From NCBI GenBank assembly GCA_029959085.1, contig JARWIR010000043.1, positions 3,162,001-3,226,000 of the forward strand: DNA of 64,000 nucleotides. Direction: 5' to 3'. Below the pieces are notes generated by a model, which worked only from the letters and a program-made list of their open reading frames with translations, did not search any database and was not told the DNA's origin. Of the stretch, positions 31,599 through 43,353 are shown one piece after another. This DNA is from Nemophila menziesii (lineage: Eukaryota; Streptophyta; Magnoliopsida; Boraginales; Hydrophyllaceae). Within the stretch, counting starts at the first letter, position 1. Every line of letters begins with the position of its first letter. A program made the translations under genes and the position numbers.

Positions 31599-32840
31599 TG
31601 TTAAATATATTATTACTATATAATATATTATTACCTTATTAGACTAATTTATTTCTATATTATATTTATTTCCTATTTACCATAGTTTTATTTTTCTTGT
31701 TCACCAAGTAGTTAGACCTATATATATGGTCTCATTCTATCATGTTAATCAAATCAATTCATTCACAATGTAATCCTTTTAGTCTTATTATTCTCGAGCT
31801 TTTAGAGCTCCTATCTCTTTTAATATATTATTTATCTTTTCTTATTTTCTTTCTTTCCCTTATTTAAATCTCTCACTTAATTTAAATATCTCACATGGTA
31901 TCAGAGCCACAATCCAAAGTGGTTTCCCTTTATCGTTTCGTTCTCTTCCGCTACTCGTTAATCTCCACCTTTAAAAATATTAATCCTCCTGTAGGATTCG
32001 TAATCTCGTTAGGACCTTCAGTGGTCTCGTCTCGTTAGGACCTTCAGTGGTCTCGTCTCGTTAGGCCCTTCAGTGGTCTCGTCTCGTTAGGCCCTTCAGT
32101 GGTCTTGTCTCGTAGGCCCTTCACTGGTCTCGTCTCGTTAGGCCCTTCAGTGGTCTCGTCTCATTAGACCCTTCAGTGGTCTCGTCTCGTTAGTCCCTTC
32201 AGTGGTCTCGTCTTGTTAGGCCATTCAATGGTCTCATCTCGTTAGACCTTCAATGGTCTCATCTCGAGAGACCTTCCACGGTCGCATCTCGGTAATTCAC
32301 TCATCACTCGATTTTTGGTTCACATTTATCATCGCTCGACTCCTCGATCTACCTCACTACCACGCCACAACATCAACATTGTCACCACGTCAACTCCTCA
32401 CGCTTCCCCATCAACAACGCTCTAGACAAATCATCACCGGTCCATATTTCAAACTCAAGTTGTTCTATCTGCGACCTACTTGAGTTTGAAAGGGGTGTCA
32501 AATATATTATTACCATATAATATATTATTACCATAATATATTATTACCTTATTAGACTAATTTATTTTTATATTATATTTATTTCCTATTTAGCATAGTT
32601 TTACCTTTCTTGTTCACCAAGTAGTTAGACCTATATATATGGTCTCATTCTATCATGTTAATCAAATCAATTCATTCACAATGTAATCCTTTTGGTCTTT
32701 CTTATTCTCGAGCCTTTAGAGCTCATATCTCTTTTAATATATTATATATCTTTTCATATTTTCTTTCTTTTCTCCTTATTTAAATATCTCACATGATATC
32801 AGAACCACAATCCAAAGTGGTTTCCCCCTTATTTCTCTCA
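31599..32840 (+). mobile_element. Small non-autonomous LTR element (TRIM-like) with LTR-internal-LTR-internal structure
   Basis: Two related direct repeats, 31599-31895 (297 bp, TGTTAAATAT...CTCACA) and 32496-32793 (298 bp, TGTCAAATAT...CTCACA). The first is followed by the primer site TGGTATCAGAGC (31896). The internal region is only 600 bp and ends GAAAGGGG, a polypurine tract, before the second LTR. After the second LTR come TGATATCAGAACCAC and about 30 more bases of internal sequence, so part of another unit follows. No gag or pol. Confidence 0.8.
31996..32275 (+). repeat. Minisatellite inside the TRIM-like element
   Basis: About ten copies of a roughly 26-bp unit with core CTCGTTAGGCCCTTCAGTGG, accumulating changes toward the right. 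There are no spacers, so it is not a CRISPR-like array. Confidence 0.9.
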
Positions 32841-32859
32841 AAAACAATGTTAAAAAAAA

Positions 32860-33193
32860 TGTTAACTTGCCAACTCAACTAAAAGTTCGAACTTTTAGAA
32901 GAAGACCGAGAACTGTTTATAGGAGATTTATACTCCAACACGCCCCCTCACGTGCAGGCTTTGAGGAGATGTGCATGCTTAGCTGAGGAGATGGATTGAT
33001 CTAAGCAATGCACGGAGAGGAGATGGATAAGCCATGCACGTGGAGATATCGAGGTGGGTGGCGGTGGAGAGACTCGAACCCAGGACCTCAAGTACCTGGA
33101 GCTCTGATACCATATTAACTTGCCAACTCAACTAAAAGTTCGAACTTGTAGAAGAAGGCACAGAACAGTTTATAGGAGATTTATACACCAACA
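32860..33193 (-). mobile_element. Miniature LTR retroelement, 334 bp (SMART/TRIM-like)
   Basis: Two 81-bp direct repeats (32860-32940 and 33113-33193) read on the minus strand as TGTTGG(A/T)GTATAAATC...GGCAAGTTAA(C/T)A. On that strand the primer site TGGTATCAGAGC lies right after the 5' LTR (33101-33112), and GAGGGGGCG, a polypurine tract, lies right before the 3' LTR (about 32941-32949). The internal region is only 172 bp with no ORF. A TATAAA sequence lies near the LTR start. A target duplication is not evident. Confidence 0.82.
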
Positions 33194-34087
33194 CTAACAT
33201 ACCAACAATGCACTGTAATGCCAATCTTAGATTTTTTTCTTCATTTTTTTGGCTTATATTTGTTTTGTTTATATTGGCATTTGATTTATAACTTTATCTC
33301 AAACATATAGTTTAATATATTTTAGTTCGAATCAGTGGTGCATGTAAAAATTCGAAAACAAAAGATTTTCCAAGTAATTTTAATCAGATCATTTTGGGGT
33401 TACAGAAATGGTTGGTTAGCAAAGGGGGTGTTTTTTTATAAAAAAATTGTTTTTTTATGAGAAATAACAGAGTATCATTGTTTGATAGTACAATAATTAT
33501 CGTCTTTTCGAGCAAGATATCTTTTTTAATATTTAACTTATCTTTGAAGTACTAGAATTATCCCCTAAATTTATATAACTCATAATAATACATTAAAAAA
33601 TAATATATTTTTAATGACGGGTCGGGTAGGATTGAGTTGTTTTGCTAACCATAAAATTTTGGTATAGGTTCAAGTCCACGGGTTTTGTTAACATTAAGGT
33701 CCAGTACAAATCCAAAACCCGTAGGCAAATGCCATCTAAGACGAGTGGTAACGGATCGAGCAGACCCAACCAAACCATTTTGCCACCCCTACCAGCAAAT
33801 ACATGATTAGAAGGTTTCATTAGAAAGGAGCAATGTACATTCTCAAAAGTCTTAATGTTTTATAAATTCTACCGAAATCGTTTTAAGCAACCTCAAAAAT
33901 TGACATCTTTAGCCGTCACTTGGGTATCATATTATTAAAATAATCTTTAAGGTTGGTTTATTATGTTGTTTGTATCTATATTTTGTCACTTGTATGATAG
34001 AATATGATATAAAGATAATATAAAGATGATATAGAGAAGGAACAAGGTAAGTGAACTATAAACAAAAATATGATATAAAGATGGAAT

Positions 34088-34663
34088 TAGGGATGACAAC
34101 GGATCGGATATTCCCGAAAAATGGCATTACCACATCCACATCCATTAAGAAAAACAATAACCAAATCCGTATCCATTAACCATCGGATTTTAGAATTATT
34201 TACCAAATCCGCATCCACGACTGATGCGGATTATCCGCGGTTGATCCACATCCGTAATTGATCAATAGGCTTTGAATAAAAAACCTTATAAAATATTTTT
34301 AAAACTACAAAATTAGCTACTTAATTATTGGGTGACTATAAATAGGTACTAGACAATATAGTAATAATATAGATAAAATCAATTATGTGTTTTATGTATG
34401 GAATAATTTTATTTGGTCAATATTATGTATGATTTTTTTTAGAATATCTTTATATATTATATATTTTTTATTTCTTATATTTTATTCGGATTTTGGATTA
34501 TCCGTCGGATTACTGTTAAAAACCAAATCCTAATGGATTATCCACCAGTTACCTTTTGCGAGAACTAAACCCACATGGATGCACCATCGGTTTCACTAAC
34601 AAGGTTTTTATCGGATCAAATATCTATCGGTTACGGTTAATATTCTAACCATTTCCATCCCTA
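34088..34663. mobile_element. hAT-type MITE in unit B
   Basis: Ends TAGGGATGACAACGG and CCATTTCCATCCCTA, inverted and imperfect. An exact 8-bp duplication GATGGAAT flanks it (34080-34087, 34664-34671). Unit C has the empty site with one GATGGAAT at 46750-46757. No transposase; the interior is rich in ATCCGCATCC-type motifs. Confidence 0.93.
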
Positions 34664-34929
34664 GATGGAATTTTGTAATTAAACATCAAAATATTTTACT
34701 AAGCAACAAGGACAGACCCAAGATTTGTTCTACTTAATTGAAAGGACCGGGACCGGGGCTTGCGAATCCGCCCTTGAAATGGACAAATTTTGACGTAGGA
34801 ACTAACCATGGGACACAAATATAATTTTGAAGGACCATTGAAAGGACTTTTGGAGTTCTATGACCAAAGTGGGAAGTCATCTATACTTTATGAACCATCT
34901 AGAAATTTTTCACTTAATAATAAAACTTT

Positions 34930-35008
34930 GACAATTTGGCATATTGGTTTAAGGAACCTGAATCAGGCTTTAATATGGAACAATGTGAGTTCAAATTCCA
35001 CATTTGTC
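34930..35008 (+). pseudogene. tRNA-Leu-like pseudogene
   Basis: GACAATTTGGCATATTGGTTTAAGG at the head and GAGTTCAAATTCC in the T arm, closing with TTTGTC, match the plan of tRNA-Leu at 57139-57219. The anticodon arm and A box are decayed. The unit C counterpart is at 47880-47958. Confidence 0.65.
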
Positions 35009-35805
35009 ATCAATAGTTTTTTTTTTCCAAAAGTAGATATGTTCATATAAAAAAAGATATTGCATTAAAATTTTACAAAAAAAAATACCGCGAATTTGTC
35101 CTAATTACCACTAAGGCCTAACCCATCTTACCATTACAAAAAATAACTTACTATAACGAAAACACACACAATAAAAAGAATACATAACACCCTCAAACAT
35201 CAACAAATAGGTGGAAAGAATTAATAACATTGTTTCTAGATAAATAAGATGTTAAGATTGCAATGGGTCAAATAAAACGAATCATTAAGAAAGTCAAACT
35301 CAGGACTCAGACGATACTATATCAAGTAAGGAAATGTGAAGGCCAAAAGTAAGACAACGGGGCCAAAGACAATCATCTTGTTTGAGGATAAATGTCTTAT
35401 GCGGAATACATATAAGTGGTATGCATGGATAGGCATAGGTGGACCAGAGAAGATGGTTACCTATCTGCTCGGCATCCAAAGGCAATACCTCATAACACAA
35501 ATGAGCATGACTTCAACGCGAGCTCCACATCATTCTAAACATGCACACTCATAACAACCTAAATATGAGCACCTACATCAGTCTCATGTGCACTCCATGT
35601 CATCTATAAATACCCCATTCAAATCTCGAAATTAGTAACTTTTACGTATTATATGCATTATCTCTCCCTCTCTAAACTGCAATGTGGTCATTATCCTTTC
35701 TAAAATGACCATAACTCTCGGGTTATAAGAATACCCTTGACTATTATACTATTAAAAAGCAAAGTATTGCCATTAAGAGAAAAAAATCTATATAATTCAG
35801 ACTTA

Positions 35806-36039
35806 GGGGGTGTTTGTTTGCACTTAATGAGATCTTAATCTGGTTCATTAAGACACTGAATCAATAAGACTGTTTGTTTTTTTTGATAAATTAAGATCTG
35901 AATGGCTCTTAACTGGTCTGTTTCATTAAGATTTCAAACTAAGTCTGAATCATTCAGACATTGCCTCTTAACAGAATAAGTCCTATTCAGCTGTTCATTC
36001 AGCATTCAGCACATATTACTTAAAAAAACAAACGACACC
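35806..36039. mobile_element. Tourist-like (PIF/Harbinger) MITE in unit B
   Basis: Ends GGGGGTGTTTGTTTG and AACAAACGACACC with TTA duplicated on both sides (35803-35805, 36040-36042). Unit C shows the uninterrupted site with one TTA (48745-48747). A 3-bp TTA duplication and GGG-G-TGTTTG ends fit PIF/Harbinger MITEs. 234 bp, no ORF. Confidence 0.9.
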
Positions 36040-36249
36040 TTAGTGTTTGGTTTTTGGATGCTTCGACTACCTCAGGGAAGCATATCAGCGGCAAACAACA
36101 ACGATGTATGCGAGTCACTTCGAGGATTGGTTAATTTTTCCACGACGTCCTTGAAACTCCTCATACGAAGGGAAGATAACCGATTACATTTTATCTTCCA
36201 CCATGAATATCAACTTGAAATTAGCTACACTACTTATAGCGAAAGTTTC

Positions 36250-37160
36250 ATTTAATAAAATAGAACTTCGTCGTCTGCAGACCGATTAGAATAGCACTAG
36301 CCCAAGTGATATTAAGTGAACCAGAAACTAGATTGGTCGATCGAGAACACAAACGTCAATGAACAACCAATAGCCACCGACACCATCACCTATCACACAG
36401 AAACCAACTCAATACATATCTCAATATTTTTCTCATTCATTTCATGTAAAAACAAACTCATTGAAAACCACACACACAGTGTGGGATTCAAGCCTTACTT
36501 CCATAAGTTTTTGATCATAGCAGGCTTACGATGTATATAGTGACTATGTATAACTATACAACATTTCTAGTTGGCATAATTGGTCTACAATGTCATATTT
36601 AGGATCTAGTCCAAAATGGGGTGGGTTCAAGTTACATAGACATCATCACTATTCTCCATAATGTTTTTTGATATATAAAATCCTTCAGCACCACACATAG
36701 TATGAGATCTGAACCACACATCCATAAGTTGTTAATCATAGTAGTATTACACATAACATAGTGACTAATCGATGTTTATGATGGTAATTGTGTTTGATTA
36801 TTCAAGTTTGAAAGTTTGGTTGAGTGGTATAAGGTGCCAAATTTAAGCTCAGGTCTAAAAGGATGTGGATTCGAATCCTAAATCTTGATGACTAGTTCAA
36901 ATTCACATTTGTTGACCCCTTTTCTCATTCTTTTGTTGAAGAAATAAACTTATTTAACACTATGTGCATAGTATGAGGTATATATTAATTAATCACTAGA
37001 TCCTTAATAATAACACACACACATATATACATATATATATATATATAATGTGTTTTTTATAGATCCTTGATAGGATGGTTGAGTGGTCTAAGGTGCTACA
37101 ATTAGGCCCTCACTCTAAATGACCCGGGTTCAGATCCCACAATAACATCACGTTTTCTAA
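36250..37160 (+). repeat. Junction between units: three tRNA-Leu-like/body repeats head to tail
   Basis: tRNA-Leu-like heads lie at about 36566-36650, 36810-36890 and 37069-37147. The bodies carry 'ctcattc', 'aaactcattcaacacca', '(G/C)ATAGT(G/A)TGAG' and 'taatcatagtagtattaca..aacatagtgactaat'. Heads keep recognisable A boxes (GGTTGAGTGGTCTAAGG) and B boxes (GATTCGAATCC, GGTTCAGATCC). The same arrangement surrounds 57060-57420 and the sequence interrupted by the Copia insertion. Confidence 0.75.
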
Positions 37161-39186
37161 TTCTTTTCCGGAAAAACCAAACTCATTCAACACCACTCTC
37201 ATATTGCGACCTTCGGTCATCGTTTTTATACTGTGTTTAATTATAAGAAAAAAATCCAATTTGTCCTTGAAGTATACAGATTTCCACGTTGATCATTGAA
37301 TTTTAAAAGTTCTCTGAATGGTCCTTAGACTTTGTTTTTGACATTGTTAGTCCTTGCATAATCATTTACATTACTTAAAAGACTAGATATTATAAGATAA
37401 ATGAAGAAAAATACTGAACATAATAAAATAAATTAAGAAAAAGACTAAATTTTAAATAAAACTTATATATAAACTGAATAAAACCCTGATTTTACTTAAT
37501 AATAATAATAATAATCACAATACACAACATTCACGACTCTCTCCATCTCAACTTATGCAACGCCTCCCTCTCCTTCTTAACCTACATATCGCCTCCCTCT
37601 CCTTCTTACCCTACATATAGCCTCCCTCTATATTAGAGATACACATACCTGTACTCCATTAACAACACCTATACTTAAATCCATTCACGATCCATTATCT
37701 CAACTCACATATCGATCTCCTTTACCTCCATCAACGACATAAAACATATTTTGAAGACTATTTGCAATTCATCGCATATATGTCTACAACATCTCTCTTC
37801 AGATCTCTGTATCAAGAATCATAGGTACGTTTTTATTTATTACAATGAAAGATAACATATTTTTTACCTTTTTTTTCAAACCGATGAATAGGTTATTGTC
37901 ATTTAAATTTTTTCAAGTAATAATATAATTTTTGCCAGATTTGATGAGTATTACTAATTTTTCTTTCCCCTCTAAAATTAGCCATGTGTTTTTTGGTTGC
38001 CTTTGTCAAATGTGCATAGATTAGAATTTTATCTACAATCTTGGTAAGGAAAATAGAGAACGGATCTTCATATTCAAACATGTTGATTCTTCATATTATT
38101 TGATATTTAAAAATAAAAAAATTATGATTTTTGGTTTTTAATATTCTTTTGGAAGATATCAATAGTAATGCTCAAAGTCTATTATGATTAAAATAGAAAC
38201 TGCTACTTGTATGCATTTCATGGATACATCATATTCATCATTCACTATCGAGTCTTAATTCATATACATATAAATAAACGATACTATTATTGTGCAACAT
38301 ATTTTTATTTCGATTTATTCTTGCAAGTTAAACTTTACTACTCACTTCCACTATTTTTTTAAATTTTTAAATTAGTCTCTTAGTGTTAAAATTTTGCTAA
38401 GGTCCATAATATCTCTAAATGTGTGTAAAAAGTACCAAATAAGTTTTATAACTATTTAAAATGTGATGTATTTCTATCACTTGAGACATATTATACTACA
38501 AGACTATTTTGAAATTATGAGTACATATTGAACTAACTTGAAAATCTAAAAGACAATTTCACATGTTTTCTTTTATGTATATATATTTACATATTTCATC
38601 AATATTTGAGTAAAAATAGAAACGTAAACATATTTAAATCTTGTTTCTAAATTATTTTATCCATTAATGTAGTTGTACATATATTAAAATATTTTACAAA
38701 ATCTACGCTTATTATTTAATTTATGGGTCAAATTATATGTTACATATAAAAAAAGATAAGTATTAATTTTTAAATGTTTTTTTACAGATATCTGTATTGC
38801 ATAGAAAATCATGATGAAGATCGTTGGTCATGACATTTCAATATCATTATCCCTCCCGTGAAAGTGGTAAGACAGAATATTTAAAATTTCATTATAGTAT
38901 ATAAGAACATCAATAACTAACTTTACAAATGATAAGAATATTACACACAAATAAAACACATTTATTTATTAAATAGATTTTAAACCAAAATAAGTTTATA
39001 ACATATTAATAAATTGTTAGCAGGTTTCATTTATAGAATTATATGTTGGGGGTCGGGGGCAAGGTATGTGTTAATGTACAGGGAGGGGGGCGGACGTGTG
39101 AGATCAAGAATTGCACGCATTTAGCCCCCGGCTTTTGAAAACAAAAGATAACCAATGATTTTTTTTTTATATACCTTATAGCTCTG

Positions 39187-40127
39187 CCAAACGTCTTACT
39201 TGTCCGGTTCGGACCGGTTCTTATCGGTTTTATGTTTTATCGGGCCGCTCCGGTCTACCGATCCTAGCATTACCGGTCCGGTCCGGTTCTGGTTTACCAA
39301 ATATGTATAACCGGACCGTTAAGGGGGACCGGGTATATACCGGTTCTAACTGATTCTAGTCCGGTTCCTTACCGGTTCTAACTTGTTTTTTTTATTTTTT
39401 AAGAATTAATTTCTATTTTTGTTAAGATAACTGGAAATGTTGAATAAGTTAAGCTATGAACAAACACTATGTCTGATGTAACTTTAGTAGAAAGAGTGTC
39501 TTCTTTGTATATATTAATGAAGCAATCAAAAACAATAATTACTTCTCATGTCATTGATTTGCAGGATTTTTCCAAGCTTGAAGACAGCTAAGTTCATGAG
39601 ACAAACAAAAAGAGATGGAATCTGAGAGTAGGTGTATTTTTTGACTAATGGTGTCGAAGCATCTAAACACAAGATTTGCACGTGCTAAGACCAAATAAGT
39701 ACTATATTACACAATACAAATGGTCGAACAAAAAGAGAGCATAAGTTTTATCATAATATTTAAGGATACGTATAGTACTTCATGTACTCTTCTCCAGTAA
39801 CCAGCTCGCTAAACATTTTACCATCCAAAAGCCATTTGCCTTTTGAATACCTTCCTCCAAGAATCTCAACCCTTCATATAGCCCAATACTCTCCATATCT
39901 TAATGTTTTATATATCAGAGTCTTAATTTCTGCAAATACCCACAAAGAATCAAAAATCTAAACAGAATACAAACACATATATGGAATTTTCCAAAAATAT
40001 CAACCAACCAGAGCAAATATGGCCCACCCATGCGATAAGGTTTATGATAGAAGAACAACATATATGTGTATATATAATCACCAAGGCATCAAGAACTGAG
40101 CTCCCCTTCTAGCAACGTGCAGCATAA

Positions 40128-40180
<53 letters not shown>

Positions 40181-40895
40181 CAACACATATAGATACATAC
40201 ATATTCACATATTTGTACCCCTTTTTACTGAAAATCAGATGAAATTTTAGCAATGAACAATAAATGTATACTTACACATATATTAGAATATGAACAACTG
40301 AGCTGCCACTTTAGCTATGTGCAACATTGATATATAGATACATACATATTAAAGTACACACATAATTTTACTGAACATTGCATGATATTAAAAGTATGAA
40401 AAAAAATGTATTATGAGTTATCATGGGTTTTTCTTTGGTCAATTTACCACCCATTTTTGCAGATTTATACAAATTAGTTACTTGTATCTTCTTACCTAAG
40501 CATGTTTTCAACTTATGAATGTAATTAATAATTTATTTATATTCTTATGAATCAACGGATTGTGCAGTTGACAAGTGGTTTTAATTAATGTGGATTATTA
40601 AGATAATACAACCCATAAGAACCTCTGTAGCAGGTTCAACTAATTATATCAATCGGTCTAATTATTTATCTGTTTGGTCCTTTATCTTTCCATATTTAGC
40701 CAGTTTAGTCCCTTATCTTGCAAATGTAACATTTTACTCCCTTATTTATCATTGACATAGTTGCATTAGATGTGGCTAAAATTGCAAATGAGGTGAAAGC
40801 TGGGGATATAAAGGTTCGTTCCTGGACTGTAGCACCGTTCCGGATCCGGTCCTGGAACCGGTCGGTCCGGTCCGGTGACCGGTAAGGACCACTTC
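39187..40895. mobile_element. Probable DNA transposon rich in CCGGTCCGG/CCGGTTC motifs
   Basis: Unit B runs uninterrupted at the matching point (about 29405-29425), so 1.7 kb was inserted into unit C. Both ends hold clustered CCGGTTC/GGACCGG motifs (39190-39390 and 40845-40890) in inverted sense. A CCAAAC sequence occurs at both borders. Near its right end (about 40636-40815) it carries a second copy of the last Rxt3-like exon region (GCAAATGAGGTGAAAGC). Between lies AT-rich sequence with a long TA run (40130-40176). Exact ends are uncertain. Confidence 0.5.
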
Positions 40896-41173
40896 GCCTC
40901 CAAACCTTTTCACTATAATTAAAACAAAAAATATTTTATCGAATTTTTGCTATTTTTAGTCCTAAAATAAAATTATAAGAATAATAACCATAAAAGATTC
41001 CCAATTAGTTTCAATAATAACTATTGGTCCCTATGCTTTATTGATCGCATTGTTAATTAATGACTTACTAAAATGATTGAATTTTAGTGCATTTTTGTCC
41101 AATTATAGTTTTATTGATGAACGTAAATTGTGTATGTTGAGTTGAATGAATCCAGTTTGTGTATATATTTTTT

Positions 41174-41365
41174 GAGTAATGCTGGGTATCACCCAAAAAG
41201 ACATCACCTAAACATCACCCATGATGTGGCGGTTAGGTGGCCCAATGTTGTTATTTCTCTTCCCAAGTTTACTTTTTTCTCTTTCTTCCTTGATTGGGTC
41301 ACCTAACCGCCACATCATGGGTGATGTTTAGGTGATGTCTTTTTGGGTGATACCCAGCATTACTC
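41174..41365. mobile_element. Palindromic MITE, 73-bp inverted repeats
   Basis: Arms 41174-41246 and 41293-41365 are inverted copies with about one mismatch; the ends are GAGTAATGCTGGGTATCACC and its complement. A 46-base loop separates them. A 9-bp near-duplication (ATATTTTTT left, ATATTTATT right) suggests a Mutator-type MITE. Units A and B lack it at the matching position (about 14082, 29697). The RNA would form an almost perfect hairpin. Confidence 0.88.
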
Positions 41366-41664
41366 ATATTTATTTTAGAACTTTGAAATGTCGTGATTGT
41401 TATTATATTAAAACCCGTTCTAAGAGTAAATAATCAGGATGCTTTGAAGATCGTAACTGAGAAGGTTCATCGTAGCTGAGAAGGTTCATTGATCTCAGTT
41501 AGCTTCCAAATCTTGGATTTATCCATTTCATAAGGAATAGGAATTGTGGGTTATATGTCAGGCAAGCTTCTGGGCTTTAATAGTCTTTGCTTTCAATTCT
41601 GTCATGTAATGTTTTAGATCATTATGTGCCCTTAGTTTGAGTTCTTAAAACACTACATGTGCAG

Positions 41665-42266
41665 GTCTGAGGTGCTCAGCTATAGGAAACAGATGTATAC
41701 ACCAAGGTCTCTTTGTTGTTGGTGTGTATATTTGTAGTCAAAAAATAAAAAATAATTGTGTGAAAGAGTGAAATGACTAAAACACCATTTTCTACAATGC
41801 TTATGCATACATGCTATTTCCGAGCAGGTGCTAATCCTCCTGTATCAGCCATTGCAGAACTACAAGCTACCATCAAAGTGCAACCTCCACAAAGCTGTAA
41901 GTTCATATGAATTTGAATTATAATGTGATTTTACCTTTGTTTTTTGATAAAGTTAATGATTTAGATGAAACTTAAGTTAAGTTTTGATATTATTTAGGTT
42001 ATGCTTCTACAATGAGGAACAATGTTAGATCATGTGACTGGGGATCCCCAGCTCCTTGGTCTAATAATTGGGGATATCCAACACCTTGGTCTAATTATAT
42101 CAATCAGTCTAATTATTTATCTTTTTGGTCCTTTATCTTTTCATATTTAGCCAGTTTAGTCCCTTATCTTGCAAATGTAACATTTTACTCCTTTATTTAT
42201 CTTTGACATAGTTGCATTAGATGTGGCTAAAGTTGCAAATGAGGTGAAAGCAGGAGATATAAAGGT
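41665..42266 (+). pseudogene. Rxt3-like gene fragment, copy C
   Basis: Exon-like blocks 41665-41721, 41828-41896, 41998-about 42100 and about 42214-42266. The first block has TGA and TAG in the frame used by copy B and is 4 bases shorter, so it is dead. The second and third keep good splice borders and read VSAIAELQATIKVQPPQS and YASTMRNNVRSCDWG. The open frame at 42012-42206 is the third block running into the intron, not a gene. A partial extra copy of the last block is at about 40745-40815. Confidence 0.55.
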
Positions 42267-42474
42267 TCTTTTTGTAAAGCCTTTGGTTTATTGGACACGA
42301 TTGTTTATTACTCTACCAGGTTTCTTGTCCACAAGTTGATATTATAGGGTATGATTTGTAATTTTGCAAACCTTTTGTATCCATTTTTGTAAATATAATG
42401 AATTTTTTGTTGACTTTTGTAATGTAGATCGAAAGTTTGAAATATGGCAAACAAACAATATGGAAAATGCTCAA

Positions 42475-43353
42475 TTAAAATTAGTAAATAAACATGAACT
42501 AATAAACAATATGAAAACTCTAACTTAAATTATATTAAGATAATCCCAAATCCAAAATACTAGAATAAATAAATTAGAGATTAACTCATTATGCGATTCT
42601 TAAGTATTATTAAGTTTAGCTCATACTGAAATTAAATATATAAAGAAAATTAATAGAATATATTTTCCTAAAAATATAAATAAAACTTATATAGAGGAAT
42701 TAATTTGAGATGTTGATGGAGAAAGGAGTTTTTCCAGCTTCTACTTTTCTCTCTGCCTCGTATTCTGAAAGTTGGAAATTATGAAGTGTACTAAAAAATA
42801 AGGTCTAAAAGGTTTTATATACTAAGTAAAGTTGGATGGAGCTTTTATCTTATTTAATTAAATGATTAAAAGCTCAAGTCCAATTAGTAATTCATGTAAC
42901 TACTGACACACTCCAGTAAAACATACGTAACTTTTGCGTCTTAAGTCCAAATCACCTAAGTCCAATTCTCAATTCGAGCTAACTCATAGGCACACCTTCA
43001 TTTGTATCACCATACCTAGATCAGTACTGTTTGGGCTCGAAATCAGCAGGAAATGACAAAATTCCCAGTTTCTTATGCTCCTCTTCATCTCTTTAAGTGG
43101 TATTTTTTGCTCTTTTGACCTCTCCTTTTGATCTAAGACTTTAAACTTCACTTCTATTCCTCATCTTGGTGCCTCCTAGCATCCATATATCTAAGAACTT
43201 CATGCTAAAACAAACGAATTAACGCACAAAAGTTCTAAAAACGCAAATAATATAATTCTGAGGGGAAAAAGTGCAATATGACAAAGTAAGCTCAAAAGTC
43301 TATCTAATAGGTCAAATTTCTACCTAAAATTATCTCACAAAAGAGGAGACAAC
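42475..43353 (-). mobile_element. Athila-like LTR fragment (minus)
   Basis: On the minus strand it begins TGTTGTCTCCTCTTTTGTGA at 43353, close to the LTR 1 start TGATGTCTCCTCATTTGTGA. It is shorter than the other LTRs and abuts the plus-strand UTR of another Athila copy, so it is probably nested or truncated. Confidence 0.45.

Larger units (their letters stand above)
27952..36250 (+). repeat. Segmental-duplication unit B
   Basis: Aligns in order with 37069-48850. Shared landmarks: tRNA-Leu-like start; 'ttagtccttgcata' (28090/37345); 'ctctccatctcaac' (28265/37540); 'gtctgtattgcata' type exon (28978/38787); Rxt3-like exons (29989/41665); 'tggttggttagcaaaggggg' (33409/46098); a tRNA-like sequence (34930/47880); and 'aagtaagacaacggggccaa' (35347/48308). 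The left edge continues into 20278-20323, cut off by the Copia insertion. Unit-specific insertions are listed separately. The copies differ by many substitutions and indels, so the duplication is old. Confidence 0.8.

Noticed and set aside
31996..32275. Direct-repeat array resembling a CRISPR
   Set aside because: Units abut without unique spacers, diverge gradually, and lie inside a plant LTR element.
42012..42206. 64-codon ORF in unit C
   Set aside because: It is an Rxt3-like exon running into intron sequence and ending in AT-rich DNA; not an independent gene.
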